DNA of 64,000 bases from an uncultured Adlercreutzia sp. (GTDB lineage Bacteria; Actinomycetota; Coriobacteriia; Coriobacteriales; Eggerthellaceae). The notes under the pieces are model-generated. The model was not told the origin of the DNA. It searched no databases and saw only the letters and a program-made list of their open reading frames with translations. Shown one piece after another: positions 17,584 to 25,799 of this stretch (positions are counted from its first letter, which is position 1; every line of letters starts with the position of its first letter). Location of the stretch: the NCBI GenBank assembly GCA_910589165.1, contig CAJUSP010000015.1, forward strand, positions 13,810 through 77,809, written 5' to 3'. The translations under genes were made by a program, and so were the position numbers.

Positions 17584-18511
17584 CTGCGCGCTGTGCCCGC
17601 GCTGCTGCGGCGCCGACCGGGCGGCGGGGGAGCGCGGGGCTTGCGGGGCCGACGGGCGGCTGCTGGTGTCGCGGGCGGCGCTGCATTTCTGGGAGGAGCC
17701 GCCGATATCTGGCGAGGACGGTAGCGGCACCGTCTTCTTCGCCGGCTGCCCGCTCGGCTGCGTGTACTGCCAGAACTATGAGCTTGCTCATGGAGAGCAC
17801 GGGCGCGCGATTACCGTGGAGCGCCTTGCCGTCATTATGGGCGAGCTGGAAGAGAAGGGCGCCCTCAACATCAACTGCGTGACGCCCACCCACTATGCGC
17901 CGCAGATTCGTGCGGCGGCGGCGCAGGCGCGTGGGGCCGGCATGGCTCTTCCCGTGGTGTGGAACACGAGCGGTTATGAGACCGTGGAAGCGGTGCGCGG
18001 GAATGCGGGCACCGTGGACGTCTACCTGACCGACTTCAAATACGCCGACGGGGCGCTGGCCCGGCGCTACTCCCGCGCCGCCGACTACCCCGAGGCGGCC
18101 CTGGCGGCCCTTGAGGCCATGGTGGAGGAGGCCGGCGAGCCGCGCTTCGACGAGTACCGCGGCCAGGAGCGCATGACCGGCGGCGTGATCGTGCGGCACC
18201 TCATGCTGCCCGGCGCGCTGGAGAACTCGATGGCCGTTGTGCGTCTGCTGCACGAGCGCTTCGGTGCCGCGGTGCGCCTGTCGCTTATGAACCAGTACAC
18301 CCCCGTGCTCGCCCAGAAGGCCCACGAGGGCAGCGAGCGCGCTCGGGCTGCGCTTGCCGCCTGCCCCGAGCTGGCGAACCGCGTCCCCGACGAGGACTAC
18401 GAGCGCCTCCTCGACTACGCCGACGAAATCGGCGTGGAAGACTACTTCTGGCAAGAAGGCGGCGCCGCCGAAGAAAGCTTCATCCCCGCCTGGGACTACG
18501 AGGGCGTCTAA
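17537..18511 (+). CDS. PflX-type radical SAM protein (COG1313)
   Basis: About 324 residues. The radical SAM cluster motif is CPLGCVYC, followed by QNYELAHG. An N-terminal Cys-rich segment CALCPRCCGADRAAGERGACG and the FWEEPPISG and NINCVTPTHYAPQI blocks identify the PflX family, related to pyruvate formate-lyase activases. Its substrate is unknown. The start is uncertain: ATG 17537 lies within the acidic tail of the previous gene, and a start closer to CALCP would need a rare codon. It converges on the repair cassette with only a 5-bp gap. Confidence 0.88.
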   Translation: MTTGPTTTASTILPTSCALCPRCCGADRAAGERGACGADGRLLVSRAALHFWEEPPISGEDGSGTVFFAGCPLGCVYCQNYELAHGEHGRAITVERLAVIMGELEEKGALNINCVTPTHYAPQIRAAAAQARGAGMALPVVWNTSGYETVEAVRGNAGTVDVYLTDFKYADGALARRYSRAADYPEAALAALEAMVEEAGEPRFDEYRGQERMTGGVIVRHLMLPGALENSMAVVRLLHERFGAAVRLSLMNQYTPVLAQKAHEGSERARAALAACPELANRVPDEDYERLLDYADEIGVEDYFWQEGGAAEESFIPAWDYEGV

Positions 18512-18516
18512 GTTTT

Positions 18517-19407
18517 CTAGGTTTTTCGCAGGCCTGGGGTCTCCTGGAGTTCGGTGAGGTTCTTCCAGAAGCGTTTGGGCATGAAGTGGCGGCGCAGTTC
18601 CGGGTTGTAGCGGGCGTCGATGGAGACGCTGCGGTAGAAGGTTCGCCAGGCCTCGGCGAAGAGGGCTTCGTCGGCGGTGGCATCGGGGAGCGCGGCTTGC
18701 AGGTCGCCGTTGCCGGCGGTGTTCACCAGGTACCAGTCGCCGCCGTCGTAGACGCCGGCTACCTCGTGCACCTCGTCGTAGATGATGAAGGGCACATCGC
18801 TCATGCGCTCCACGAAGTGTCCCATGACCAGCGGTACCACCGAGGCCTTCGGGTTGCAGCGGGCAAACCACAGGCTCTGGCCCTCGCCTGCCAGGTGCGT
18901 GAAGCGCACGAACTGGCGCATGTGCTCGCATTCCTGGCCGATGGAGCGCGATATCTGGAAGAGACGTTCGACGGCCGGGTGGGTGATGTCGGAAAACGCC
19001 CGGCCACGCTGCCGGGGGCAGGGGCCGCCGCCGCCACGGCCCTTGCAGCTCTTCTTGCGGCAGGTGCCGCAGTTCCGCCTCTTCTGCTCGTCCATGGCGT
19101 AGCGCACGAAGCGGAGCGCGGCGGTGCCGGCGTCGGGCTCGTCGGAGCAGGCGGCGCGCTTGAGGGCGAGGACGGGCTGCCATCCGCCGACGCGGCGTAC
19201 GCCGGAGAGCACCCGGGCGGCGTGTTCGGGGTTCGTCTCGATGACGGCGACGCGCTGGCCGAGCCGCGGCTGCAGGCGCGCGCCCGGTGCCACATCGGTG
19301 GGCACCTCGCGGTTCGCGTAGGAGGCGAAGATGGCCGAGAGCAGACCCTCGAGCGTGCCGTCGTAGGCGTAGGCCACCTCGTCGTAGATGTCAGGCGCAC
19401 CGGCCAT
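18517..19407 (-). CDS. TIGR03915-type putative DNA repair protein
   Basis: A 296-residue protein matching the family found next to, or fused with, UdgX-type repair proteins. Hallmarks are YAYDGTLEGLLSAIFASY near the N-terminus, the FVRFTHLAGE block in the middle and the C-terminal MPKRFWKNLTELQE. Its biochemical activity is not established. It starts 3 bp after the stop of the radical SAM partner, so the pair is one transcript driven by the SOS-boxed promoter at 20962-20990. A Cys-rich patch (CGTCRKKSCKGRGGG) lies around residue 134. Confidence 0.85.
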   Translation of the reverse strand: MAGAPDIYDEVAYAYDGTLEGLLSAIFASYANREVPTDVAPGARLQPRLGQRVAVIETNPEHAARVLSGVRRVGGWQPVLALKRAACSDEPDAGTAALRFVRYAMDEQKRRNCGTCRKKSCKGRGGGGPCPRQRGRAFSDITHPAVERLFQISRSIGQECEHMRQFVRFTHLAGEGQSLWFARCNPKASVVPLVMGHFVERMSDVPFIIYDEVHEVAGVYDGGDWYLVNTAGNGDLQAALPDATADEALFAEAWRTFYRSVSIDARYNPELRRHFMPKRFWKNLTELQETPGLRKT

Positions 19408-19410
19408 GGG

Positions 19411-20928
19411 TTAGCCTGCCAGCGCGAAGGCCGGCTCGGGCGCGGCAGCCTTCGTACGAGCGTGCGGGAGGGGGTGGGGAGCATGCGGTGCGGCGGCTGG
19501 AGCCGTGGCTGCGAGGGCCCGTCGCTGGGCCTCGAAGGCCGCGTCGAGCGCAGCGCGGTTCGCAGCCGACGTTTCGGGAAGCACCGGCGGCTGGTTCACC
19601 GATTCGAAGAGCGTCATCTGGCCCGAGGCCACCTTCGCCGCCCGTCGTCCGTGACGGCCGCCTTCGATGGGGGCGGACAGGCGCGCATGCAACGCATCGC
19701 GGGAGAAATCGACGCCGGAGCCGCCGTAGGCCCCGTTCATGGTAATGAAGTAGCGGGCCCGCTTGTAGGCGATGCCGAGCTTGCGCAGCTCTGCCTCGCC
19801 CAGGGTGGACTGTCGCCGCGCCCGCATGATGAGCTTCGCCCCGCGCACGCCGATGCCCGGCACCCGCACCAGGGCCTCGAGCGGGGCCGTGTTCACTTCC
19901 ACGGGGAAGAAATCCAGATGGTTCAAGGCCCAGTTGGCCTTCGGGTCCACATCGGGCGCGAGAAACGGGTTCTCCTCGTCGATGATCTCGCTCACGTTGA
20001 AGCCGTAGAAGCGCATGAGCCAGTCGGCCTGGTAGAGCCGATGCTCGCGGTTGAGCTGCACGGCATCGGTGGCGGGCAGGAGCGGGTTTGCCACCACGGG
20101 CATGTAGGCGCTGAAGAACACGCGCTTCAGGTTCAGGTTCGTGTACAGCGATGCCGATAGGTTCAGAATTTGGAAGTCGCTTTCCGGAGTGGCGCCGATG
20201 ATCATCTGGGTGGATTGGCCCGCCGGCGCGAAGGCCCGGGCGCGCCGCACCGGCTTGGCCGTCGACTGGTACACCGTGAGGCTGCGCCGTTTGCGGGCGC
20301 GCGATTCCTTGTCGTCGGCGATGGAGTCGTGAATATGGCGCATGGGGGCCAGGATGGAGGTGCGCGACTTCGCCGGGGCCAGAAGCCCCAGGCTCTGCTG
20401 GCTCGGCAGCTCTAAGTTAACCGACAGGCGGTCGGACAGGCGCCCCAAGGCGTCCAGCAGCTCCACCGAGGTGCCGGGAATGGCCTTCGCGTGGATGTAG
20501 CCGCGAAAGCCGTAGTCTTCCCGCAGGATGCGCAGGGCCTCTACCATAAGCTCGGTGGTGCGGTCCGGTGAGCCCGCCACGCCCGAGGACAGGAACAGCC
20601 CCTCGATATAGTTGCGGCGGTAGAAGCCGATGGTGAGGTCGGCCAGCTCTTGCGGGGTGAAGGCCGTGCGCTTTACGGCGGCGTTGCTCTTGCGGTTCAC
20701 GCAGTAGGCGCAGTCGTAGGTGCAGGCGTTGGTGAACAGCACCTTCAGCAGCGTAACGCAGCGGCCGTCCGGCGTGAACGAGTGGCAGCACCCGGCGGCC
20801 GACGTGGCCCCCAGCTGCCCCTTCTTGCCCGCGCGATCCACGCCCGAGGAGGTGCAAGCGACGTCGTACTTCGCCGCGTCGGCCAGAATCTCCAGCTTCT
20901 CGATGACGTCCACCGCGCCCCCTTCCAT
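19411..20928 (-). CDS. Putative DNA modification/repair radical SAM protein (TIGR03916)
   Basis: A 505-residue protein if the ATG at 20928 is used; a GTG at 20913 with agggggc just upstream is an alternative. The radical SAM motif is CTYDCAYC, preceded by LLKVLFTNA. A helix-hairpin-helix-like DNA-binding segment, LVRVPGIGVRGAKLIMRAR, lies towards the C-terminus. EKLEILADAAKYDVACTSSG at the start is typical of the family. Known only from genome context as a partner of TIGR03915, it is predicted to act in DNA repair. The promoter carries a Gram-positive LexA box, supporting damage-inducible expression. Confidence 0.88.
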   Translation of the reverse strand: MEGGAVDVIEKLEILADAAKYDVACTSSGVDRAGKKGQLGATSAAGCCHSFTPDGRCVTLLKVLFTNACTYDCAYCVNRKSNAAVKRTAFTPQELADLTIGFYRRNYIEGLFLSSGVAGSPDRTTELMVEALRILREDYGFRGYIHAKAIPGTSVELLDALGRLSDRLSVNLELPSQQSLGLLAPAKSRTSILAPMRHIHDSIADDKESRARKRRSLTVYQSTAKPVRRARAFAPAGQSTQMIIGATPESDFQILNLSASLYTNLNLKRVFFSAYMPVVANPLLPATDAVQLNREHRLYQADWLMRFYGFNVSEIIDEENPFLAPDVDPKANWALNHLDFFPVEVNTAPLEALVRVPGIGVRGAKLIMRARRQSTLGEAELRKLGIAYKRARYFITMNGAYGGSGVDFSRDALHARLSAPIEGGRHGRRAAKVASGQMTLFESVNQPPVLPETSAANRAALDAAFEAQRRALAATAPAAAPHAPHPLPHARTKAAAPEPAFALAG

Positions 20929-20961
20929 AAGCACACCTGTTCGCACGAAAGAATGTACGCT

Positions 20962-20990
20962 ATAATACCCGAATAAATGTTCGAATGCAA
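20962..20990 (-). promoter_or_regulatory. SOS-regulated promoter of the radical SAM repair pair
   Basis: On the minus strand ttgcat (20985-20990) and tattat (20962-20967) are separated by exactly 17 bp. Within the spacer lies cgaataaatgttcg (20970-20983, plus-strand reading). This fits the Gram-positive LexA consensus CGAACrnryGTTYG at all but one position. A repressor bound there would block RNA polymerase directly. The start codon is about 35-50 bp downstream. Confidence 0.7.
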
Positions 20991-21113
20991 CGGGAGAGTT
21001 TTCTCGAAGGCTTTGGGCGGCCCCGCCGAAGAGGCCTGCGGAGCGCGCGGTTTTTCGGTATCATGGACGACAGCGAAAACGCGGCGCCGCGCCGCCCGAG
21101 GAAAGGAAGCCCT

Positions 21114-21797
21114 GTGAACAACTACCAGCAGGAGTTCATCGAGTTCATGGTTCAAAGCGACGTGCTGAAGTTCGGCGACTTCACGCTGAAGAGCGGGCGC
21201 AAGTCGCCCTTCTTCATGAACGCCGGCGCCTACGTGACCGGCGAGCAGCTGCACCGTCTGGGGCTCTACTACGCCCAGGCCATCAACGAGAACTTCGGGC
21301 TCGACTTCGACGTGGTGTTCGGGCCGGCCTACAAGGGCATCCCGCTGGCGGTGGTCACGGCCATGGCGCTGCAGGAACTCTATGGCAAGGAAGTGAAGTA
21401 CTGCTGCAACCGCAAGGAAGTGAAGGACCACGGCGCCGACGCGGGCAACTTGCTGGGCGCGGAGCTTCACGACGGCGACCGCGTCGTCATGGTGGAGGAC
21501 GTGACCACCTCCGGCAAGTCCATCGACGAGACCTACCCCATCCTCATGGGGGCGGCAGATGTCGAGGTCAAGGGCCTCATCGTGTCGCTCAACCGCATGG
21601 AAGTGGGGAAGGGCGGCGTAGTGACGGCCCAGAAGGAGGTGCAGGAGAAGTACGGCTTCCCGGTGGCCTCCATCGTGTCCATGGCCGACGTGAAGGAGTT
21701 CCTGCACAACCGCGAGGTGGCCGGTCGCGTGGTCATCGACGACGACATCTACGCCCGCATCGCCGACTACTACGAGCAGTGGGGCGCCAAGGAGTAG
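21114..21797 (+). CDS. pyrE: Orotate phosphoribosyltransferase
   Basis: A 227-residue OPRTase of pyrimidine synthesis, converting orotate plus PRPP to OMP. I chose GTG 21114 because aggaaagga lies upstream and the following NNYQQEFIEFMVQSDVLKFG matches the normal N-terminus; an ATG 51 bp upstream would add a Pro/Arg-rich leader. The PRPP loop is VVMVEDVTTSGKSI. Also visible are FTLKSGRKSPFFMN and VFGPAYKGIPLA. It is divergent from the SOS-boxed promoter. Confidence 0.93.
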   Translation: MNNYQQEFIEFMVQSDVLKFGDFTLKSGRKSPFFMNAGAYVTGEQLHRLGLYYAQAINENFGLDFDVVFGPAYKGIPLAVVTAMALQELYGKEVKYCCNRKEVKDHGADAGNLLGAELHDGDRVVMVEDVTTSGKSIDETYPILMGAADVEVKGLIVSLNRMEVGKGGVVTAQKEVQEKYGFPVASIVSMADVKEFLHNREVAGRVVIDDDIYARIADYYEQWGAKE

Positions 21798-21890
21798 CGC
21801 TGCCAGCGGCAACGAGTGCGGATTCGGTGGCGGCTGTGTCTGGGCCTTTTCCAAACTGATCGTTTGTCGTACAATACGTTGGGTTATTTT

Positions 21891-21965
21891 GCCAGTGTGG
21901 CTCAACGGTAGAGCAACTGATTTGTAATCAGTGGGTTGCGGGTTCGATTCCTGTCACTGGCTCCA
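21891..21965 (+). tRNA. tRNA-Thr(TGT)
   Basis: A complete cloverleaf. The acceptor gccagtg pairs with cactggc, the discriminator is T, and CCA is encoded. The anticodon loop tttgtaa lies between ctgat and atcag, giving anticodon TGT. The T arm reads gggttcgattcct. A hairpin terminator follows within 10 bp. A lower-GC two-gene segment begins immediately downstream, the usual position for tRNA-targeted islands. Confidence 0.96.
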
Positions 21966-21974
21966 GAAAAAACG

Positions 21975-22006
21975 AGGTCGGAGGCGCAGCAGTCTCCGAC
22001 CTTTTC
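21975..22006 (+). terminator. Rho-independent terminator after tRNA-Thr
   Basis: Stem aggtcggag (21975-21983) pairs with ctccgacct (21994-22002), with a 10-nt loop and a short T run after it. It closes the tRNA transcript. Confidence 0.8.
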
Positions 22007-22124
22007 GTTAGTTATAGATTGGCGGCTGGCGATTGCGAGGTCAGAAGCTGGCAGCTCTTCTGGAAGATGTAAATGGGAGATGTTTAATTCGCGGGTGCTT
22101 GTCGATGATCGGAGGAACTCGAGC

Positions 22125-23012
22125 ATGTCCGATACAACTATTCAACAGTTCGAGGATCGTGGGATTCGCTCTGTTTGGAATCCTGACGAGCAGCAGTGGT
22201 ACTTTTCCGTCGTTGATGTAGTTGCGGTGCTGACCGACAGCTCGAATCCTCGCGACTATTTTAAGAAGATGCGTAAGAGGGATAGGCTTCTTGATGCCTA
22301 CGTGGGGACAAATTGTCCCCACGTAGGCATGAGGACGGAATCGGGCAAGGTTCGGAGCACCCTGGCAGCAAATCCAGAGCAGGTTTTTCGTATCGTTCAA
22401 TCTATCCCTTCTAAGAAGGCGGAGCCGTTCAAGCTATGGTTGGCCAAGGTGGGCGCAGAGAGGATCGAGGAGATCGTCGATCCCGAGCTTGCCATCGATC
22501 GCGCCTTCGACACATACTACAAAAAAGGCTATTCGGCCGAATGGATTCATCAGCGTCTTCTCTCTATCCGCATTCGCAATGACTTAACAGCGGAATGGCG
22601 TGAGCGCGGTATGGAGGATGGGAGAGACTTCGCGATTCTCACCGATGATATTACTAAGGCGTGGGCGGGCATGACTACGCGTAGGTATAAATCGTTTAAG
22701 GGTCTGACAAAAGAGAATCTCCGCGACAATATGACCGATACGGAGCTGGTGCTAAATATGCTTGCCGAAACATCTGTGACAAGCATCTCGAGAGCAGAAA
22801 AGCCGGAGGGGTTTAGCGCGAACAGGGAAGTAGCGAAGCGGGGCGGCCGGGTGGCCGCAACGGCACGTCAAGCTCTCGAGACCGAAACGGGTGAGCCGGT
22901 GATTACAAGTTTGAATGCTTCGGATTTCGCGAATTTGCTGATTGACACGCTTCTGGAAGTCCCGATGCAAATTGGCAGCGAGGGATCTGGTGAGGCGATA
23001 GACGATGACTAG
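22125..23012 (+). CDS. BRO-N/DinD-like DNA-damage or antirepressor-type protein
   Basis: A 295-residue protein starting at ATG 22125 with ggagga upstream. The N-terminus is a BRO domain (GIRSVWNPDEQQWYFSVVDVVAVLTDS). The rest has the chromosomal DinD/BRO landmarks QSIPSKKAEPFKLWLAKVG, DPELAIDRAFDTYYKKGYS, WAGMTTRRYKSFKGL and a NMLAE motif. BRO proteins bind DNA and often act as antirepressors; E. coli DinD is SOS-induced and modulates RecA. GC is clearly below the flanking core. A 37-bp perfect palindrome lies in frame inside the BRO domain (residues about 57-69). No SOS box was seen upstream. Confidence 0.75.
   Translation: MSDTTIQQFEDRGIRSVWNPDEQQWYFSVVDVVAVLTDSSNPRDYFKKMRKRDRLLDAYVGTNCPHVGMRTESGKVRSTLAANPEQVFRIVQSIPSKKAEPFKLWLAKVGAERIEEIVDPELAIDRAFDTYYKKGYSAEWIHQRLLSIRIRNDLTAEWRERGMEDGRDFAILTDDITKAWAGMTTRRYKSFKGLTKENLRDNMTDTELVLNMLAETSVTSISRAEKPEGFSANREVAKRGGRVAATARQALETETGEPVITSLNASDFANLLIDTLLEVPMQIGSEGSGEAIDDD
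22294..22330. repeat. 37-bp perfect palindrome inside the BRO-like gene
   Basis: Arm atgcctacgtggggacaa, a single central a, then the exact reverse complement. It is translated as about 12 residues (DAYVGTNCPHVG) without breaking the frame. A perfect 18-bp arm in coding DNA is unlikely by chance. It may be a small inserted palindromic element or a binding site. Confidence 0.85.
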
Positions 23013-23081
23013 CCGATTCGGAGTGCTTAGTAGTAGTACGGGGTTCTTGTTGTGGGGGCGGCAGCAACGCGCTAAAGGAGA

Positions 23082-24272
23082 CTACCTGGAAACCTTGGAG
23101 ATGACGTTCTCCTCAAATGAGGTCGCTTGGGCAAAAAGCTTGTCGAGTTGGGCCTTCACCTTGTCCGGATCTATTTCCTCCGGGATAGACAGTTTCTGGG
23201 ACACGAAATAGCTGAAGAACTTGACGCAGCCTTTCGACGAGCGTTTCGATGCCTTGTCGAGCCTTTCTCTGAGGCCGGGAAGCTCTTCTTCGATCGGCTG
23301 AAGGCTAACGGCCATCTGGAGCCACAGCTTGTCCTTTTGACAAATCTCGTAGAAGTAATGATCCGGCGTGTTCCAAGCGCCGAGATTATCAGGATTGGGA
23401 GGCAAGAGCTCGGTCATGGCGGGTGTGCGGAACCTGGTATAGGTTTTAGAACACTTGTCCCTGACAAGCTCTAGGAAACCCTGCGATTGCTTCTCCTCCG
23501 CCCACTCTCTGAAAATTTCCGCGAGCTCCGAGGCTCTGTCGGGACGGTTCTCGATTATCAGATCGATGGCGCGTTTGTGCTTTGCGTAAATCTCGTTGCA
23601 CACACGTGCGAGCTCTGCGTCTTCCGCTATATCCCTCCTGATAATTTCAAGGTAATCGTTGATCAAGTTGCGGGCCCCTTGAGCAAGCGTCGTTTCTTCG
23701 ACAATGGGCTGAATGGTTTCCAGCACGTCTTCGTAGCTCATTGCCAACCAGTGCTGAGAGTCACTTGACTCTGTGCCCTGCGGCGTCAGGTACACATAGC
23801 GAATACGCCAGTCGGGGAAGGTCTGCTCAACGATGTCGCGATAGCGATTGAGTTGGTTCGAGTGCTCGACTGAGTCAATCTTGTTTTCGATCACCAACGC
23901 GTATTGCTGCTCCTCTGACATTGCAAGGATGTCGATGCTGCGCCACTCGCGCTGGATGGTAAAGCCGCCCAAATCCATGAGGAGGTCAGAGAAGAGCTCG
24001 TCGTTTGCGAGCGTGTCGGCAGTGTATTGGATAAAGCCTTGCAGAACTTGCGCGCCGAGGCCATGGTTCTCGTTTGGATCTAGCAGCCATGATAGGACGT
24101 TGCTGTGACGGATTTCGGTGCGGGCCGCCTTGAGCACGTCGAAGATGTTGAAGCGGCTTGTCCATTTGGAAAGCTGCTTGAGGCAGTCGATGTCGAGCAG
24201 AAAGCTCTTTAACGCCAGCTCGTCACTGGCCAAATCGAGCGTTTCGACGCTTTGCGTGTCTGATTTTTCCAA
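23082..24272 (-). CDS. PD-(D/E)XK nuclease superfamily protein
   Basis: About 396 residues from a TTG at 24272 (aggtagg upstream); a GTG at 24299 is an alternative, and the open frame upstream to 24500 lacks a good start. The N-terminal part FNIFDVLKAARTEIRHSNV, then LSWLLDPNENHGLG, leads into EWRSIDILA and ALVIENKIDSVEHSNQL, the D and E-x-K of the PD-(D/E)XK core. Such stand-alone nucleases are common in accessory and defence loci; the substrate is unknown. It converges on the BRO-like gene with a 70-bp gap and shares its lower GC. The region 24273-24558 holds no other gene. Confidence 0.8.
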   Translation of the reverse strand: MEKSDTQSVETLDLASDELALKSFLLDIDCLKQLSKWTSRFNIFDVLKAARTEIRHSNVLSWLLDPNENHGLGAQVLQGFIQYTADTLANDELFSDLLMDLGGFTIQREWRSIDILAMSEEQQYALVIENKIDSVEHSNQLNRYRDIVEQTFPDWRIRYVYLTPQGTESSDSQHWLAMSYEDVLETIQPIVEETTLAQGARNLINDYLEIIRRDIAEDAELARVCNEIYAKHKRAIDLIIENRPDRASELAEIFREWAEEKQSQGFLELVRDKCSKTYTRFRTPAMTELLPPNPDNLGAWNTPDHYFYEICQKDKLWLQMAVSLQPIEEELPGLRERLDKASKRSSKGCVKFFSYFVSQKLSIPEEIDPDKVKAQLDKLFAQATSFEENVISKVSR

Positions 24273-24558
24273 AACTGACCTACCTAACCGATTGAGCACA
24301 ATGATACGGCAATGTCCGGGAGTGGAGGCATCGCGTTCACGAGACAAGGCGCAATTCGCCCTCGAAGGCGCTGCCTCGGTGCGATGCCGCCCGATGAGAG
24401 GCGGTGTGTATGCGCTGAACGCGCTGCACCTCAAGACGCTGTTCGGTAAGAGATAAACAGAAGATAGCGAATAAGGCCATCTGTCAATCGAACTAAACAT
24501 GAAGAATTGAGCGCTCGTTGAGGTGCTTGGTAAAATGCCGACTCAGTGACTAGGCAGG

Positions 24559-25326
24559 ATGCGGCTGAAGGGGTGCGTGTCGGGCATGCGGAATGAAACA
24601 ACCAAAATGGGAAGCGCGGAGTGGTGCGCGGAGAAGTGGGGGTGTCAGGCTCGGCCGGGCGGGTATGAGGCTCGGTGTCAGATGGCGCTGCCGGCAGAGA
24701 GCATGGCTGGCGCGCGGGTGCTCGATGTGGGGTGCCGCCGCGGCAAGGGGTGCTACAAGCTGAGCGAGGCGGTGGGGGCCGAGGGGCTCGTCGTCGGGCT
24801 CGACTGGGATCGCGAGAACTTGGAAGCGGCCGAGCGCGGCGTGCCGCGGGCTCTTGAGCGCAGCGGGCTTGCGGAATCGAACATGGTGTTCGCCTTCGGC
24901 TATCCAGAAAACCTCGCGCCTGTCGCCGTGCAGTACGGGCCCTTCGACTACCTCTTTGCCAACAGCATCATCAACCTGTCCCGCAACATGCCGCGCTTCT
25001 TCTACGAGGCCCACGATGCGCTCAGGCCTGGCGGCAAGCTGGTGCTAGACATCGTGGTGGCGCCAGGGATTTGGCGGGGGGCTGCGGATATGCGCGCCCT
25101 CGAGCTGGGTAACGCCGTGCAGGCGGCGACATCCCAGCGCATGCTCGAGGGGTACCTGCGCGACGCCCACTTCGCCTCCTGGACCGTGGAGCTGCTGGAA
25201 CCCGTGCATCCCTCTGAGGGCTTCGACGCCGACCACCCCGCGCCGTTCTGGCCCGACGACCCCGGCCTCGACGGTTTCCGCCGGGCCCGCATAGAGGCCG
25301 TCGCCTCGGCCAGCGGCCGCCGATAG
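24559..25326 (+). CDS. Class I SAM-dependent methyltransferase
   Basis: A 255-residue protein with the Rossmann methyltransferase motif I VLDVGCRRGKG at about 54-64. VGLDWDRENLEAAE (motif II), FDYLFANSIINLSR (motif IV) and LRPGGKLVLDIVV (motif VI) follow. The layout resembles UbiE/ArsM-type small-molecule methyltransferases. Several cysteines occur in the first 65 residues, but I cannot match them to a metal-binding pattern. The start is uncertain: ATG 24586 is a second choice. Composition is core-like. Confidence 0.78.
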   Translation: MRLKGCVSGMRNETTKMGSAEWCAEKWGCQARPGGYEARCQMALPAESMAGARVLDVGCRRGKGCYKLSEAVGAEGLVVGLDWDRENLEAAERGVPRALERSGLAESNMVFAFGYPENLAPVAVQYGPFDYLFANSIINLSRNMPRFFYEAHDALRPGGKLVLDIVVAPGIWRGAADMRALELGNAVQAATSQRMLEGYLRDAHFASWTVELLEPVHPSEGFDADHPAPFWPDDPGLDGFRRARIEAVASASGRR

Positions 25327-25462
25327 TCTTCCGCTCCGTTCCTCGCAGTGGCCCGTGGCGTTTTCGGGGGATTGGGGTTCGTGCGTCGGGGGCGGTGCGC
25401 CGCGGGGGCGCTTCCGTGCTATGATGGCTCGCGAGCTATTTTGAAAGGATGCACGGCACGCT

Positions 25463-25759
25463 ATGCAAACCTATGTTGCGCACTATCTGTCTCCCAAGGG
25501 GTCTTCCGAGCGCGCCCGCGGGCTCTTCGAATTCGAGAGCGATGCGCGGGTGGGCACGAAGGCCAACGCCCACGACGCCCGGCTGAAGATGCTCGAGCTG
25601 TTCGGGCCGTCCGCCGTGTCGTGGACCATCGAGAAGGTGGAGCGCAAGCAGGCGGCCAAGGCCGAGAAGAAGGAGCGGCTGACCGACGGCCAGCTGGCGC
25701 TGGATTTCCGGCCCCCCAAGCCCGAGCGCAAGCGGAAGCATTCGAAGGGATATTGGTGA
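25463..25759 (+). CDS. Small basic protein, unknown function
   Basis: A 98-residue protein with gaaagga 12 bp upstream of the ATG. The N-terminal half (YVAHYLSPKGSSERARGLFEFESDARVGTKANAH) reads as a compact domain, and a Lys-rich helix (KVERKQAAKAEKKERL) and basic tail follow. No family was recognised. A hairpin gagacc...ggtctc lies just after the stop, before the peptidase gene, and may be a weak terminator. Confidence 0.6.
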   Translation: MQTYVAHYLSPKGSSERARGLFEFESDARVGTKANAHDARLKMLELFGPSAVSWTIEKVERKQAAKAEKKERLTDGQLALDFRPPKPERKRKHSKGYW

Positions 25760-25799
25760 GACCCCCTGCGGGGCGCGGTCTCACGGTTAGGAGATTTTC

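Noticed and set aside
24273..24500. N-terminal extension of the PD-(D/E)XK nuclease
   Set aside because: The frame is open, but the added residues do not look like the family and the start at 24500 has no ribosome site.
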